Below are positions 9,580 to 20,586 of a stretch of DNA of 63,884 nt, piece after piece (position 1 is the stretch's first letter; each line of letters begins with the position of its first letter). The DNA is from Gracilaria domingensis. Taxonomy: Eukaryota; Rhodophyta; Florideophyceae; Gracilariales; Gracilariaceae. The notes under the pieces were generated by a model. It saw only the letters and a list, made by a program, of their open reading frames with translations. It ran no database searches and had not been told where the DNA came from. Location: assembly GCA_022539475.1 (NCBI GenBank), contig VCMS01000310.1, forward strand, positions 1-63,884, read 5' to 3'. Position numbers and translations under genes: made by a program.

Positions 9580-10119
9580 ATGGATTTTATTGACGACTCA
9601 CAAAAGGTGTATGTGCGAAAGTTTTATGCTGTTCAAGAGATGACCGGACTCATTGAGAAAGAAACGTCCTTCTCCTTACTTCGAGAGGAGAATGAGGAAG
9701 GGGAATCCATTCAGAGCTCCAGTAACCCATTGTCTTCCACACTGTTTAAAGTCATGAGGCAAACTACTAGTCGCCATAACTGTGATTCAGAGATGAAAAG
9801 CATTTGCGCCGAATGTTGCTATGCGTATAAATCGTGGAAGTCGATTAAACTCTTCAATTCTCAGGAGATGGAGACTCTCGTTACGGAACAGTTCCAACTC
9901 TTTAAGAATCTCATGAGAGGAAAATACAACGAACCGCAGTTTAAGCGTGAATCAGGCAGTTCTGTTTTGAATACCTATATATCTAGTCCTTTCAGCAGCA
10001 GGCAGCATCGGCATTTGACCATAGGAAAAGAAAACTATTGGGAGATAATTGAGGAACGTGTACAGCTGCTCCTGACAAAGATTTCTAATTTCCTTCTTAA
10101 TGATTTCGTAATAATCTGA
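9580..10119 (+). CDS. Hypothetical protein, 179 residues
   Basis: I do not recognise the product. The frame opens at an ATG-like start after the spacer and encodes a charged, Ser-rich protein with a CAECC cysteine cluster in the middle (CDSEMKSICAECCYAY) and a Leu/Ile-rich end. Its AT-rich composition matches its surroundings. It may be an accessory gene of a decayed DNA transposon (see the segment shared with 32.1 kb) or a chance frame. Confidence 0.3.
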   Translation: MDFIDDSQKVYVRKFYAVQEMTGLIEKETSFSLLREENEEGESIQSSSNPLSSTLFKVMRQTTSRHNCDSEMKSICAECCYAYKSWKSIKLFNSQEMETLVTEQFQLFKNLMRGKYNEPQFKRESGSSVLNTYISSPFSSRQHRHLTIGKENYWEIIEERVQLLLTKISNFLLNDFVII

Positions 10120-11831
10120 TTCTTCCCTCGGAATGAATCTGACGTTTGGAATGTTTACACTAGAACCGTTCTCAGTTGAATCTTCTTCACTCTTGTTATC
10201 ATTTTTTCACAAAATCTCAAGTTCTTCGGGTTCTCTACATCTTCCTTTCTTGCTTCGTCCGAAATCGATACATTTTCCTCTTCTTCTCTTGCGAAACTTT
10301 GAATCGTTTCTTACGGGAGATTTTGGACACACGAGTAGGAGCGAAATGAAACACATCTCCTATCGCTGGGTCCAGAAACATGCTTCGTACAAGTGTTTCC
10401 TTTCCAGATGTAGTTCTAAAGGGATCCTCTCGGACCACTTCTGCAATGTTGTACATATGAGGTTATGAGAAGTTCTTGCGTTCTAAATTTACCAGGACAT
10501 ACCCTCTCGATGTATGAACGTTATAAACATTGTATATTTTCTGAAGATGTGGACAACAACGTTTGAAACCTGCAAACCGATACCGTGAAAATCTCTTCCA
10601 CAGGGACGTAGTTTTTCAACCCCAAGGTGATTTCTCTTCCAATAGCATTGGATACATATTTCTTTTTCCCTTCAAATCTGATTCTCGAACTACGAAGAAC
10701 TCGGGAACATCTTCAAAACAAGTCAAAAGAGAGTAGCTATGTAGATGAATGCAGAGTTTGACGTGGCTGTCGTTTTTGTCGGGAAAATCCGTTAATGACC
10801 TCGTTACGATCATCGGGGATTGTTTCGCTCCAACTTGAGGCTCACAGGTAATGGTAGGGTTGAAAACACATTCCTATCAGCAATCCATCTTTATGCTCGT
10901 CCCGAAGGTCATAGCATTGAACTTAGTCCCAGTTGCACATTTATTGTACTGAAAGATTCGCTGCATCGCCTCCAAAGCTCATGGAAGTCCACTAGTCTCG
11001 GTTTCAGTTCTCGCCAATATCTCGGTACATGCAGAACAAGTTCCTTCTCGTAGGGTACGATTATTCTAAGCTGCAACATTTCAAGAATCGATCGCATCAT
11101 AATGGATGTATCTCGTTGGTGCTGGGCTGAAGCTCCCGCAGAGATGAAATGCTTTTCATAAACGGTGCGTTCGCTTCTCGCGGGCACAAATTGATCACAG
11201 AGAAAAAATGCCCTGCTTGGAACGCAGGACTGAATTCACGTAATTCTTATAAGCAATGAACCAGTATTCTACATAATTACCGAACCCAAAATCACTCATC
11301 TTCATTCCGGCCAACCGGGTCACCAATACGACACGTGTGACTACGTGGATAAACAAAAATTCGTTTATCCGCGTGGCGTACCGCTGTGTAGGGGTGGTGT
11401 GCAGATTACGGTGTATTCAATAAGGAAAGAAGTGAAAACATATAACATTTTCACGTCCTACCTTATTGATAGTTCTCTCCCTATGGGATTAGAAGCGACA
11501 TGTGTATTCGTAGAAAGAAAAAAATTTACTTGCCTAAATTTTCTTTATAATTGTCGCACTTTCTACTCGACGTCGACAAAATATCCCGGCCTTCGGCACT
11601 CATGCATTCCAATATCCATCTTTCTATATTTTGGTATCAAGATCTCTTTCCGCGATATATCTGCAAAGAACTATTACAAATGACAACGAGAACACTAAAA
11701 TGATGAGATAATCGTCTAAGAAGGACGAATGATGTCGGATGCAGTTCGTGATAAGCAGGAAAACGGAAAAAAGAGGTACCAGAACTTAGAGTTGTGGGCG
11801 AATTTGAAGAATCATGCTCTCGCTCCTACTG
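10120..11831. other. AT-rich region with fragmentary minus-strand frames
   Basis: Short minus-strand frames occur at 10909-11187, 10616-10813 and 10235-10456 in different phases. Read in that order they could be remains of one minus-strand gene, for example ending in a Lys/Arg-rich stretch near 10240-10330, but no family is recognisable. Weak hairpins lie at 11342-11375 (CGTGGATAAAC paired with its complement) and around 11424-11474 (AATAAGG and GTGAAAA arms). I support no complete gene here. Confidence 0.4.
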
Positions 11832-11836
11832 GAAAA
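11832..11836. repeat. Target-site duplication GAAAA, left copy of element D
   Basis: The five bases directly before the end of the split 3' LTR equal those directly after the start of the 5' LTR. Five-base duplications are usual for Ty3/gypsy integrases. Confidence 0.8.
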
Positions 11837-12204
11837 TGTAGAGCAAATCCAGAAATGGGGATGATCCACAGTATGTCCAAGTCCTGCTTCCTATATGGGC
11901 AGTCCCAGTGACACAGCCCTCTATCTGTGCTCAAGCGAGAAGCAAACCGGGTGTAAGACCGGAGTCGGTGACTGGCTATACCTACTGAGCTGAAACCGAG
12001 AAAGGAGCGGAGCCCAGGTGGGTAACGAGATAGAAAGCACTAAAGATGGGATCACAAACGAACAACCGTGTGGAGGGTGTACACGAAGAAGCGACCACGG
12101 ATTGGAGCGACGTCTCGTGCCATCCAAAGAAAACAGAGCGGATAGCGGCGCGACGACCACGCCGTGGTGCCAGAAGGATGTACCAAAGTGGGGCCAGAGG
12201 ATAT
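11837..12204 (-). repeat. Element D 3' LTR, R-U5 part
   Basis: This matches the R-U5 half of the 5' LTR (30743-31110) along its whole length, including the terminal CTCTACA. It stops abruptly at GGATAT, where the homology resumes at 23865. It is the distal fragment of a single LTR cut by an insertion. Confidence 0.9.
12199..12204. repeat. Duplication GGATAT, left copy around the 11.66-kb insertion
   Basis: GGATAT is the last LTR sequence on the left and reappears as the first LTR sequence on the right (23865-23870). Joining the flanks through one copy restores the LTR as seen at 31085-31135. Confidence 0.85.
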
Positions 12205-12780
12205 TCCTGTGGAACATATGCATGGACCGTTTGTGGCCGGCATATGGCCGATATACATGCCAAATATTCCATATTTTTGGCAACCAAATGTCGGCAAAAT
12301 ATGGCCGACATGAGGGCATTTATTAGAGGACGAGATGTGGACGTATTCAGATGGACCAGAAGATGGCATGAGATGGCCACGGACATGGCCCTAGAGTTCC
12401 GTATTTGTGGCTCTCGAAGGACCTTTAGACGGCAGAGAGGGGACTTTTAGCAGTGTTTTCAATGTTAGATAATGCGGCTGATGGAGGCCAATGAGTAGAG
12501 CGATTTGTACGCAATATATGCACTAGATGTGTGCTTTCATATGTAACCCAATATGGCCTCCATTGGACCCGTGTGAGACGCAATACAGGACCATAATGTT
12601 GCCAGAAAGTGTCCGCACAGTGCACAAGAATGGTTTCAAATACGGGTAGGATGAGTGCTACAAATCTTAACAAAATGATTTCAACATGGGACCAGGGAGA
12701 GTCGGTCAAAAGGCGTGCAAACATAAGCCCCAGATGAGGAAAGTTTGACGGCGAATTGTACATCGCACATGGCTATATAA
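12205..12780. repeat. Left end of the insertion: short dispersed inverted repeats
   Basis: This stretch is rich in short words and their complements. ATATGGCCGAT and ATATGGCCGAC recur about 56 bases apart, TGCCAAATAT pairs with ATATTTTTGGCA, and TGTCGGC pairs with GCCGACA. There is no gene. It may be the subterminal transposase-binding region of the inserted element, which in CACTA elements is made of short repeats in both orientations. Confidence 0.5.
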
Positions 12781-13284
12781 AGTTTATATACGTGTCTCGT
12801 ATAGATCATAACGGCTCTCTTGTTTGTAACAGATAGTACCCAAATATGTGTTTATGAGCATACTTTGTGTACATAAGTAAAACCCCGATAAATACTATGT
12901 GCAACATTGTTTGTCAATACGGCACGAAGAACATGAATTCATAATTTAAGATTGGCCTGGCAGATTGCAATTTCAACCAAAGACGTCTGTGTTGGTGTTA
13001 TCTAGTGACAGAGATAAGAAAAGAGAACATAAGAATAAGTTAGAAAGTGCTAAAAGAAGTGAATGAAATGTAGTGAATGAAGCGAGGAACACGTACTCTT
13101 ACCCACGGTCATCGTAATATGCGCCTGATCTTCCTAGGCGGAACTATCTGTCATTAGCTTTTCAATCCAATTCCTATATGTGCCAATTTTTTCTTAGTAC
13201 TCCAATATCTTTTCAATGCCAATTACATTTCAAATTTTTTGGCTTGCCATCTCTCAATAGAAATTCAACATGTTACCGTTTTCT
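12781..13284. other. AT-rich spacer, nothing identified
   Basis: I see no gene or clear repeat here. A TATATAAAGTTTATATA palindrome-like stretch at about 12773-12790 marks its left edge. Confidence 0.4.
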
Positions 13285-13818
13285 TCAATTAACAGAGTTC
13301 CTAAAGGATTCTTCTTGAAACGTGAATGAAATCTTAATGACAGAAGCATTCCAGTATTTCCGCCTGGGCTTGCTCGCTGACGGGCTTCCCGCTGACGAGG
13401 TAAAACTTGTAGCGGTAATGAGTTCAAACTTCGTTCTTTCCCGAGGAGCTTTCATCCTCTTCAGAAAGCGGGGCTCGAAAGATAGGAGCCTTCCTTGAAA
13501 TTCGGTGACGCTTCTTGCACAAACCAGGAATTTCACCCTTTTCAACGCTTTGAACATCATCAAGCTGAGAAACACCGCGCTGCTTCTTTACTGGTCGGGG
13601 CTGACGGAACTTCTTGCGGGGTTGCTTCCTACCAGTGTTACTGCCTGTAACTGCCCTATTCTCTCGCGCCGCCGGACGACGATTAACGGCATCACGAACC
13701 TGTATAGAATGCTCACGGCGGACGTTAAAGACAGGGTGAGGTGTGTCCCCATCATTTTCACCATCTGAATCTGACTGCCTCGTAAGTTGTGAACGAGAAT
13801 TGTTCTCTACCGAGCTCG

Positions 13819-14634
13819 TTACCTGTTTATTTCGGTGATACGTCGGGGTTTAGTGACTTTCCTCTCCTGCCCCACGTTCACCCTCGCGTTGTGCTCCTGC
13901 ATTGCGAGTTTCTGCATCACTCGGCGTAGTAGCGCTTTCCCTACCTCCTTCAGTGCTGCTTGAATACTAGCTTCGCGCACAATCTCTACTTCTGGCTCTG
14001 CACAAGCTCCGCTACCTTCATGCCCTTCCCAACTTCCATTACATTCTTCTCCCTGTGACGCATGTCCCCCAGGCGTCGGCGCTTCATTCGGGTTCGAAAA
14101 ACGGCTTCGAATGGAGCGCTTCTTTTTCTCTGACACCGCCTTCTTGTCACGCTGGAGGGCTTCCTTGGGAAATTCAGTACTTACCGAATGGTTCTGAGCA
14201 TTATCAAGTAGAGGAAACGTGCGTACGATACTTTTCTTCATCTGCCATAGTTGAGACGCAAACTCTCGTCGAACAGAGCTGAACGTATGCTTACCACGAG
14301 TGATGTCTGCATGCTGGTACATGAGCTGACGCGTAGTATCCTTGACCGAGTTCGCTAGCTGCGGGTATACCGGGAAGTCATCGTCGAATGGAGGGCTGCG
14401 GCCCAAAGCTTCTTGGTAAAGTCGGTTGAACACAACTCTTGCGGACACCAATGCGCCTGTTGGGCACCCTGGACGGTCCTTCGGTATGAATTTGGGCTTG
14501 AGATATGCATTTGGAATTCTTACAGAGCTCGGAGGAAGTAGCGTCTCTGCGCGACTCACATGACGCCCGATGGTTTGCTCCGAACGTCGACGCTCATCAG
14601 CATTTGATGGGGGAGCATTCGAAGTGTACCACAC
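13819..14634 (-). CDS. Hypothetical protein, 271 residues, divergent from the TNP2-like relic
   Basis: I do not recognise the product. The frame is intact from ATG at 14634 to the stop at 13819. It contains LKPKFIPKDRPGCPTGALV, a central region rich in Lys and Arg (KKAVSEKKKRSIRSRF) and a Gly/Glu-rich linker, and it ends in a helical region (LKEVGKALLRRVMQKLAMQ). It starts about 600 bases from the divergent TNP2-like gene at 15234, an arrangement seen for helper genes of CACTA transposons. The shared 14635-15233 spacer would then hold both promoters. That role is inferred from context only. Downstream, an unrelated frame at 13285-13575 (-) may be noise. Confidence 0.5.
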   Translation of the reverse strand: MWYTSNAPPSNADERRRSEQTIGRHVSRAETLLPPSSVRIPNAYLKPKFIPKDRPGCPTGALVSARVVFNRLYQEALGRSPPFDDDFPVYPQLANSVKDTTRQLMYQHADITRGKHTFSSVRREFASQLWQMKKSIVRTFPLLDNAQNHSVSTEFPKEALQRDKKAVSEKKKRSIRSRFSNPNEAPTPGGHASQGEECNGSWEGHEGSGACAEPEVEIVREASIQAALKEVGKALLRRVMQKLAMQEHNARVNVGQERKVTKPRRITEINR

Positions 14635-15233
14635 CCATGCATGAGCGCTGGACTCTTTACGTGGCGCCTGCGGGTTTGTATTTGACGCATTTCTCTAATA
14701 GGCAGAGTGCTGCGCAGCAGCATTATCCGCTGTGACGTTCGGCTGCGTTCGGGAGACCATTCTGCGAAACAGTAAGAAGTCGCAATCGTGAGACATTGAT
14801 TCGCGGTAGTTGTTAGCTTTTCCAAGTCAGAAAGAGAAAATCATGAGGGTTTGGGGAAGCTTATCTGCTGCAGCGACGCTGGTATGTATGCGTCAGAGAG
14901 TGGAACTGCTTGACGACACACTCCTAGCAATGAACGAAAGTTTTCGGGTTGAGGTGGAGGGTAGAAGTGACACACCGAACAGAGAAGAACCATAAATAGG
15001 AGAGTGTTCTTTATATTGAGCCGCCCGGGAATCCGATGCTCTCAAAAAAGAAGGGAGCCGAGCATCGAAAGGAAAGAACCTGTGCAAGCGAAAAAGGAAA
15101 CTTTCGAAAATTAGGAGATTTTCGAAAATAATCCAAATCAAAAATGAATCTACCAGAGCAAGAACCTCGTTCTTCATCACATTGAGTTGAAGTACGAACT
15201 CCCGTTCCTTGGTATTCGAATACAACATTTCCA
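14635..15233. promoter_or_regulatory. Divergent intergenic region
   Basis: This lies between the start codons of the hypothetical gene (-) and the TNP2-like relic (+). No clear TATA box was seen; TTTATATTG occurs near 15010-15018. It contains no supported gene. Confidence 0.3.
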
Positions 15234-16378
15234 ATGAACAGACGGAAACGATTTCGGTGGCAGACATCTCGTACAGCCCTGCCGCCACCACCGTCACCAC
15301 CTGCGTTCAATGGCAGTGAAGAGGGTAGCAAACCAGATCACTGCGGAAGACAGGTAAAGCGACGTTTTAGGTGGGAAGCTGGAGCCACTGTAGCTAATAC
15401 ACAGGAAATTGATAGCCGTCAAGTGGTTGGCCCTGCCGTTGAGAAGCACACAGAAAATCTGGTAGAAGATGATGAGCACGTAAAACCAATTCCAAATGTT
15501 TCGGAAAGAGAAGAAATTGAGCTTGAGGAGCAGCAACAAAATTCACCGATGAGTTGTGATGGTAGCGCTGAAGATATATTGCGTCCCACGTATTCTGGTG
15601 ACGGAGAGCAGTGTAATGAAGACCTATCCTTGACTCCTCAATATGAAACCTTTACACCAACTCTGTACGATTCGGAACCGTACGATCTCATTCCTTCCGT
15701 TGAACGTAATCAGTGTTACGAAATAGGAAGTGCGAAACAAGTTGAATTGGAGAAGCTGGTCGCTTTTCTATATAGCGCCGAGATGTCGAACATATCGCAG
15801 CGAACGATTCAACGCCTGATCTCGCTTAGACCAGTTTTTTCAGCCTACAGCTACAAGAGCGTAGTTTCGTACGCTGTGCACAGTTCGATGTTGTCAAAGT
15901 GTTCTACGCGCATGTGTCCCAAAGGCCACGCTGCACAGGCAGGTTCACTCAAAACAGCGGTGTTGTGCCCAGTATATAGCTCTTATCTAAGCAATTCACC
16001 AAAGACATTCGGGCACTTAAAAGTTTCGACGGCACTTAAAGCGTTACGTAACGCAAGAGACTCGTTTCAAGAGTTAATGAATGGCTGTAAGAGGACGTGA
16101 GATGCTGTAGTCAAGTCATGCGATCTGCAGAGGATTCCCCATGACTATTAAAATGGTAAGATGTTCCACGGATTGCATTTTGATCGCTTGCAAAATTGGG
16201 ATGACAATAAGGAAGTAATAGTACTCCTTACTTTATCCAGTGACGGGTTTGAATTTGCACGGAGCAGGAATGGAGATATGATTTCTACTTGGCCGGTGGT
16301 CTCAACGGTTCTGAACCTTTCTGCGGAGCACCGGAGTAAGGCTTCTAATTCCATTATTTACGCTGTAGTCCCTGAGTG
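15234..16378 (+). pseudogene. TNP2-like (CACTA/EnSpm) transposase, N-terminal and core relic
   Basis: One reading frame runs from ATG at 15234 through two in-frame stops (16098-16100 and about 16149) to 16378. Residues about 215-260 carry a Cys-rich block (CSTRMCPKGHAAQAG... then CP) that fits the C..C..G..(Y)TG..CP.C zinc-binding start of TNP2-type transposases. At about 16215-16370 comes LLTLSSDGFEF, then STWPVV, then VLNLSAEHR, ending IIYAVVP. This matches the DG(F/V)-x-STWPI-NLP-x-R-GP core very well. The N-terminal 170 residues are acidic and unrecognised. The rest of the core and the C terminus are missing or unreadable after 16378, although a fragment ending FFWVAKNVVFV (about 16450-16486) may be a displaced remnant. 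The protein cannot be functional as it stands. Confidence 0.78.
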
Positions 16379-17541
16379 ATGTAGGCCGCATTCTTACCTC
16401 ACAATGGTTTCCCATATTCGACTCCTTTCCTGTTAGCGCTAAAGCAGAGAGGTTCTTTTGGGTGGCAAAAAATGTCGTATTCGTATAAGCAGGTGCAGGT
16501 TCCTTCCCAAAACAATATTTCCGATGCGTGACATTATGTCACCACCCCAAGCAGAACAAGTTGCCTTACGGGATTCCAGTGCACGCTCGAGTCAAAATTC
16601 TAGCATTGTTGAGGAAATCCATGTTCTTTCTGATGAGACAGGAAACATAGCCAAGCTCACAAGCGATGCTTGCAATGGAAGCATTCAAAAAAAGATCTGG
16701 AGGGAATGCACAGCGAACAGAACAAAAGAAAATCGGCGTCGTCGTACTGCATATACGACTACATGACAGAAGGAGTCTGCAGAGACCAGAAATAACCGTA
16801 GAGCCCAATGTAAAGCTTGGTACGCATATAAGAAGCAAAAGACATTTGATGAAGGCTCCTTGTCCTCTCAAAAACATGCTGCAGTTCAAGCCTGTCAGAA
16901 GAAGTAGCAGATATGACGGGAGACAATATATATCAATGGAGCTCTTCACAGAGTCTGTCAGGCATAGAGCAGCAGGAAACATCAATATCAGAACATGCGA
17001 TGAACTCTTCATCGAGCTCGACGCAAAATCCGGTTGATGAAGGGGGCAGTTGTCCAGTGTAAGAAATTCATGTGGATGAAAAGCTTGTTACGATCTAAAG
17101 TCATTTTCTGGTGGCTCAAAGTAGCCTACCGAAGAATGCTACCGTTATATCATTGGTCGATTGCGCAGCAGAGAATAATGGCGATCAAGGGAACGAAACC
17201 CATACAGCTCATCGACAAGTAGCGCAGAAATGCCCTCGGAAGGCAAATACAAAAGAAACAGACTCCAGAACAATTGCTGCAGAGGGTAAAAGGAATCCGG
17301 AGCATTTGCCTGTTTAATCAAGACCTGGTTCCTAATTCCTAAGTCTGATGAGAACCTCGGACGCTCAAGCCACCTCCGCGCCGAGATTTGAACGTTCATT
17401 TTTCATATCTTTCGATTCACGGTCATCCTAGTCCAGTGAAGTACATACAATATCTAGTTATTGAGCGAACAATCAACTCTGATACGGCATAACTCCTGCA
17501 AGGTGACTTCGGCAGGACTGATAGAGGCCTTCTCTGTACCT
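16379..17541. other. Spacer with short frames, no supported gene
   Basis: Only short frames in shifting phases are present (for example plus strand 16458-16766 and 16666-17037). They may be further decayed transposase or accessory sequence. No motif is clear. Confidence 0.35.
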
Positions 17542-18839
17542 TTAAAGCGTTTTCTCTCCTCTATGGCTTTGACCGCGTATTAGACGACGAGCTGAATGTC
17601 GTTTGTCATATTCTCTCCATTCAATCTGGTTCAGAATATGTTTGAAGACCACGCTGTCTTCAAAATTGGCACCCCGGCCGTTCTCAATGGCGTAATTAAA
17701 GCATCCTTCCAGAGAGTAGTACCCGTCACAGACAAAAAGCGCCACACAAATAGTACACGCTTCAGAAAGTTTTCCCTCTTCTGTACGAGCCGAATAAAGT
17801 GTCCCACCATCCTCATTCAACTCTGCATTTGCATACGTAATATCTCGACACAGCGACAGAGCCATTTCCAAGATCCTGCACATTCTTCGAATAATCGATC
17901 CGTTTCTCCCGCCCTCGTCACTGACAAGCAGAATCATGAACTGGCTCTTGTGTCGAATTTCATCTGTGATGACCTCACTCTAAACGCGATTCCATCCTAA
18001 TTGACTGCCAATTCATCACCCTCGACGACATGTAGCGTATCCGAGCCAGTGGTGACATGCTTGAGAAAGTTTTTCATGTAAATGAAATAACCACGTGCTG
18101 CAGAGAGCGTATCAACATTCACTTTGGTGTACTTCAATTTATGGCCCAAACAGTGCTATACAATTAGGCAGAACTCGAGTCCATCTGGCACGCCATAATC
18201 CTCTCGGCGGTCATGAAGCTGCTGTAGATTAGCCGGTCTCATTGCATCAGCATTTGGCCGTGGGTAGTTGTACCCAAACCATTCAGGAGTCTCACACTCC
18301 TCTCAAGCAATCACGGAAACCGAGCAGCCAAGGGAGAATTTGTCCCTTTTACCATTTCTGCGAGTTATAAACAAGTCCTCGCGAATACCTTCGTCACCGG
18401 TTTGTTGGGGTCTGCTCATGGCGTCAGGCAACAGTTAGATTTTGTTCCACACAGCGTTTCCACCCTCTCGCAAAGCGGTGAAGGCGGTACCTAGACAGTT
18501 CACAGGCACGCATCGTCGGTAGAAGCACTGCTCATAAATATCTGTCTTGAGCATCATGCACAACACGCGCGTGGTGAAAACCTCCGGGCGCAGCAAGTTG
18601 AGATACGGAATATCAAGACCACTAAAGTTGATGACTTCAATGGTATCGGCCTCCTCAGCAAGCCTAGCCAACCGAATGCTAGAAAGAATGGCCTGCAAGT
18701 CGTATAGATCGGCGTCTAGAGAGCTTTCCGTAACGGCCTTCAGGCTGACGTCGATGGGCGTGTCGTCGGACTCGGTGACGTCGAACTGTATGCCCTTCCA
18801 TATGAGGGAAATAATATTGTGAATGTGGAACACAAACAA
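17542..18839 (-). pseudogene. Unidentified gene relic with several in-frame stops
   Basis: On the minus strand one phase reads from 18839 to about 17935 with about five stop codons but no frameshift, which is the signature of a gene killed by point nonsense changes. A further open frame (17542-17937) continues in another phase. Recognisable stretches include SLKAVTESSLDADLYDLQAI, IEVINFSGLDIPYL, PEWFGYNYPRPN and GYFIYMKNFLKHV. I could not assign a family; a distant FkbM-type methyltransferase was considered but not supported. The GC-rich frame at 18915-19379 (-) lies just upstream and might encode its N terminus, joined by a frame change. Confidence 0.45.
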
Positions 18840-18914
18840 GGCGCTTGCACCGTCGGATACAGAGAGACGGTTATGTCGGGACCGTAAATCTTCATGGCCA
18901 TTGTGTTAAGGGGC

Positions 18915-19379
18915 TTAGTCGCACTCGTACACATCCGTCATGGCGGACTTTTTGCGCTCATAAACCCCGACAATGACACCCACGTCACATTCTATGCGGA
19001 TCACGCGCAGCAGGCGTTGATGATCTCTGTGAATGACCATCTGTAACCTATTGGCGGCGTTGAGCGCGCCGGGAGAACTGGCGCCCGGCGCGATGGGAGA
19101 GCTGGCGCTGCCGGAGCAGGTGCTCTTCGGCGGAACAGATGCTCCCTGGAGGCGACGCGGGCCAACTCGTTCTCGGCGCATACGGCGCAAGGCTGCAGTG
19201 AGGCCTTTGGCGTCTGCTAGACCAAGCCCGCGACGCGCATCTTGGCGGAGGAGCGCTGGACGGTAAGCAAGCGGCGCACAGCGGACATGGAGCCAAACGA
19301 TTTTGAAAGCTCTGAGGTTAACGCGGAACTGCTTAGGACGTAGAGCGAGGCCAGGAGATTTGCTGTCCTCACTTGGCAT
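18915..19379 (-). CDS. GC-rich open frame, possible N-terminal part of the adjacent relic
   Basis: This 154-codon frame is Arg/Ala-rich in its first two thirds and then becomes hydrophobic and ordered in composition (ANRLQMVIHRDHQRLL, ECDVGVIVGVYERKK). The second part looks like real protein and points toward the relic downstream on the same strand. Its GC content is much higher than the flanks, and the first part may be an artefact of GC-rich sequence, where stops are rare. Confidence 0.3.
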   Translation of the reverse strand: MPSEDSKSPGLALRPKQFRVNLRAFKIVWLHVRCAPLAYRPALLRQDARRGLGLADAKGLTAALRRMRRERVGPRRLQGASVPPKSTCSGSASSPIAPGASSPGALNAANRLQMVIHRDHQRLLRVIRIECDVGVIVGVYERKKSAMTDVYECD

Positions 19380-19840
19380 CCAAACGGCGCTTTGGGTCCT
19401 GGCCGGGATGCTTTGTACTGCGCAAGACGGGCGAACTCAGTAGAAGGGCTGCGCGCCAGGAAAGCGCGATTGGGGGCTTTAGTGGACTTCACAGTGCGCT
19501 TCGGCTGCCCACGACGCACGAGGTGGCGCGCGCCGCTCCACTGCATGCGCAAGAAAAATATGCGCAAAAATTTAAAGATACTCGTGTGTGGCCTCACTGG
19601 CGCGCCACGGCTTTCCATCGGGCAGGCGCGACAGCTTGCACGCGTGGGAAACCGCGCTGCCGCCCGTGTACCGCTGCCATTTATACAGGGCCGTCCCCGC
19701 TCAGCGCCCGTCGCGGCGACAACGGGCCGCTACGACGAAAGTTGTGACTCCGACGGCCACTACGACGACGGCCGCGACGCCGACTGCCGCTACGATGATG
19801 GCCGCAACTACGCCGTGTTCCCGTTCCGCTCGCACTGGAC

Positions 19841-20586
19841 ATGCATCTGGTGGCCGGCTGCTCCATGGAGCAAGCTGCGCGCCAGCTGATGCCGCCGCCG
19901 CCGGCCGAACGCCCCGACCTGGCGGCACCGCTGCTGCGCGGGCTCGCCGCCAACACCGCGCTGCGCTCGGACTTCGCCGTCGCCGCTCTGCTGCAGGCCT
20001 TCTACCGCGCACGCTGGCGCGTGCCGTCGCTGCCTAGCGTGCGCTCGTCGCGAGTCGCACTGGCGCACGCCGCGTCACTCATACTCTCCGTGCGCAACAT
20101 CGTCGCGCTCGTTGGCGCGTGCTCAAGCCAGACAATGTCCTCTTTGGTGAGCAATTGCCACACCGCGTTGGCAGCTTAATTGCCGTTAATGTCAGTCACG
20201 CTGACTTGCTGCTTGTGTTGGGCACAGGCTTACGCATTGCGCCTGCGGCCCGCATTCCGGGCTTGTTTGACAGCAAGGTACCGCGCGTGCTCATTAGCCC
20301 CCATCCTCTGTCAGCTGGCTCCAATGTGGAACTGCTTGGCGAATGTGACCATGTCGTCACCTGTCTTAGAAAGGAGCTCGGTTGGCCTCACAGTTCCGAC
20401 AGTGCTTCTGCTCCTGAAGCCAATCAAGCGACCTATCGTTCTGAAACTCCGAATCGCTTTGTGTTTGAAGTGCAACCTCCAGCTCAACATAGTGAAATTC
20501 AGGACAGTGCTCGCAGTGACAAAAACAGTGGCGAACACAGCTGTGATGGCGAAAGTGATTCTCGTATCGATGAGCACAGTGAATAG
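19841..20586 (+). pseudogene. Sirtuin (SIR2 family NAD-dependent deacylase) relic lacking the catalytic core
   Basis: The first part (19841 to about 20120) ends in ALAHAASLILSVRNIVALVGA, which fits the SIRT1-type entry into the NAD-binding domain (I-x-V-x-TGAG). The second part (about 20122-20586, another phase) begins LKPDNVLFGEQLP and continues through LLLVLGTGLRIAPAARIP, PRVLISPHPL and ELLGECDHVVTCLRKELGW, which is the C-terminal half of the sirtuin fold. The intervening block, with the GAGxS loop, FRS, QNID, catalytic His and the four zinc-binding Cys (about 130-170 residues in the family), is missing at the join near 20120. It therefore cannot be an active deacylase. An acidic Ser-rich tail follows. 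The 5' half is strikingly GC-rich (47 of 60 bases are G or C in 19921-19980), suggesting an origin in a different gene neighbourhood. N-terminal sequence left of 19841 is uncertain. Confidence 0.82.

Noticed and set aside
17542..18839. FkbM-type methyltransferase for the unidentified relic
   Set aside because: Only a vague resemblance around IEVINFSGLDIPYL; no SAM-binding motif could be located.
19681..20068. Several long minus-strand frames across the sirtuin region
   Set aside because: They are Arg/Ala-rich by-products of very GC-rich sequence, overlap a recognisable sirtuin on the plus strand and have no motif.
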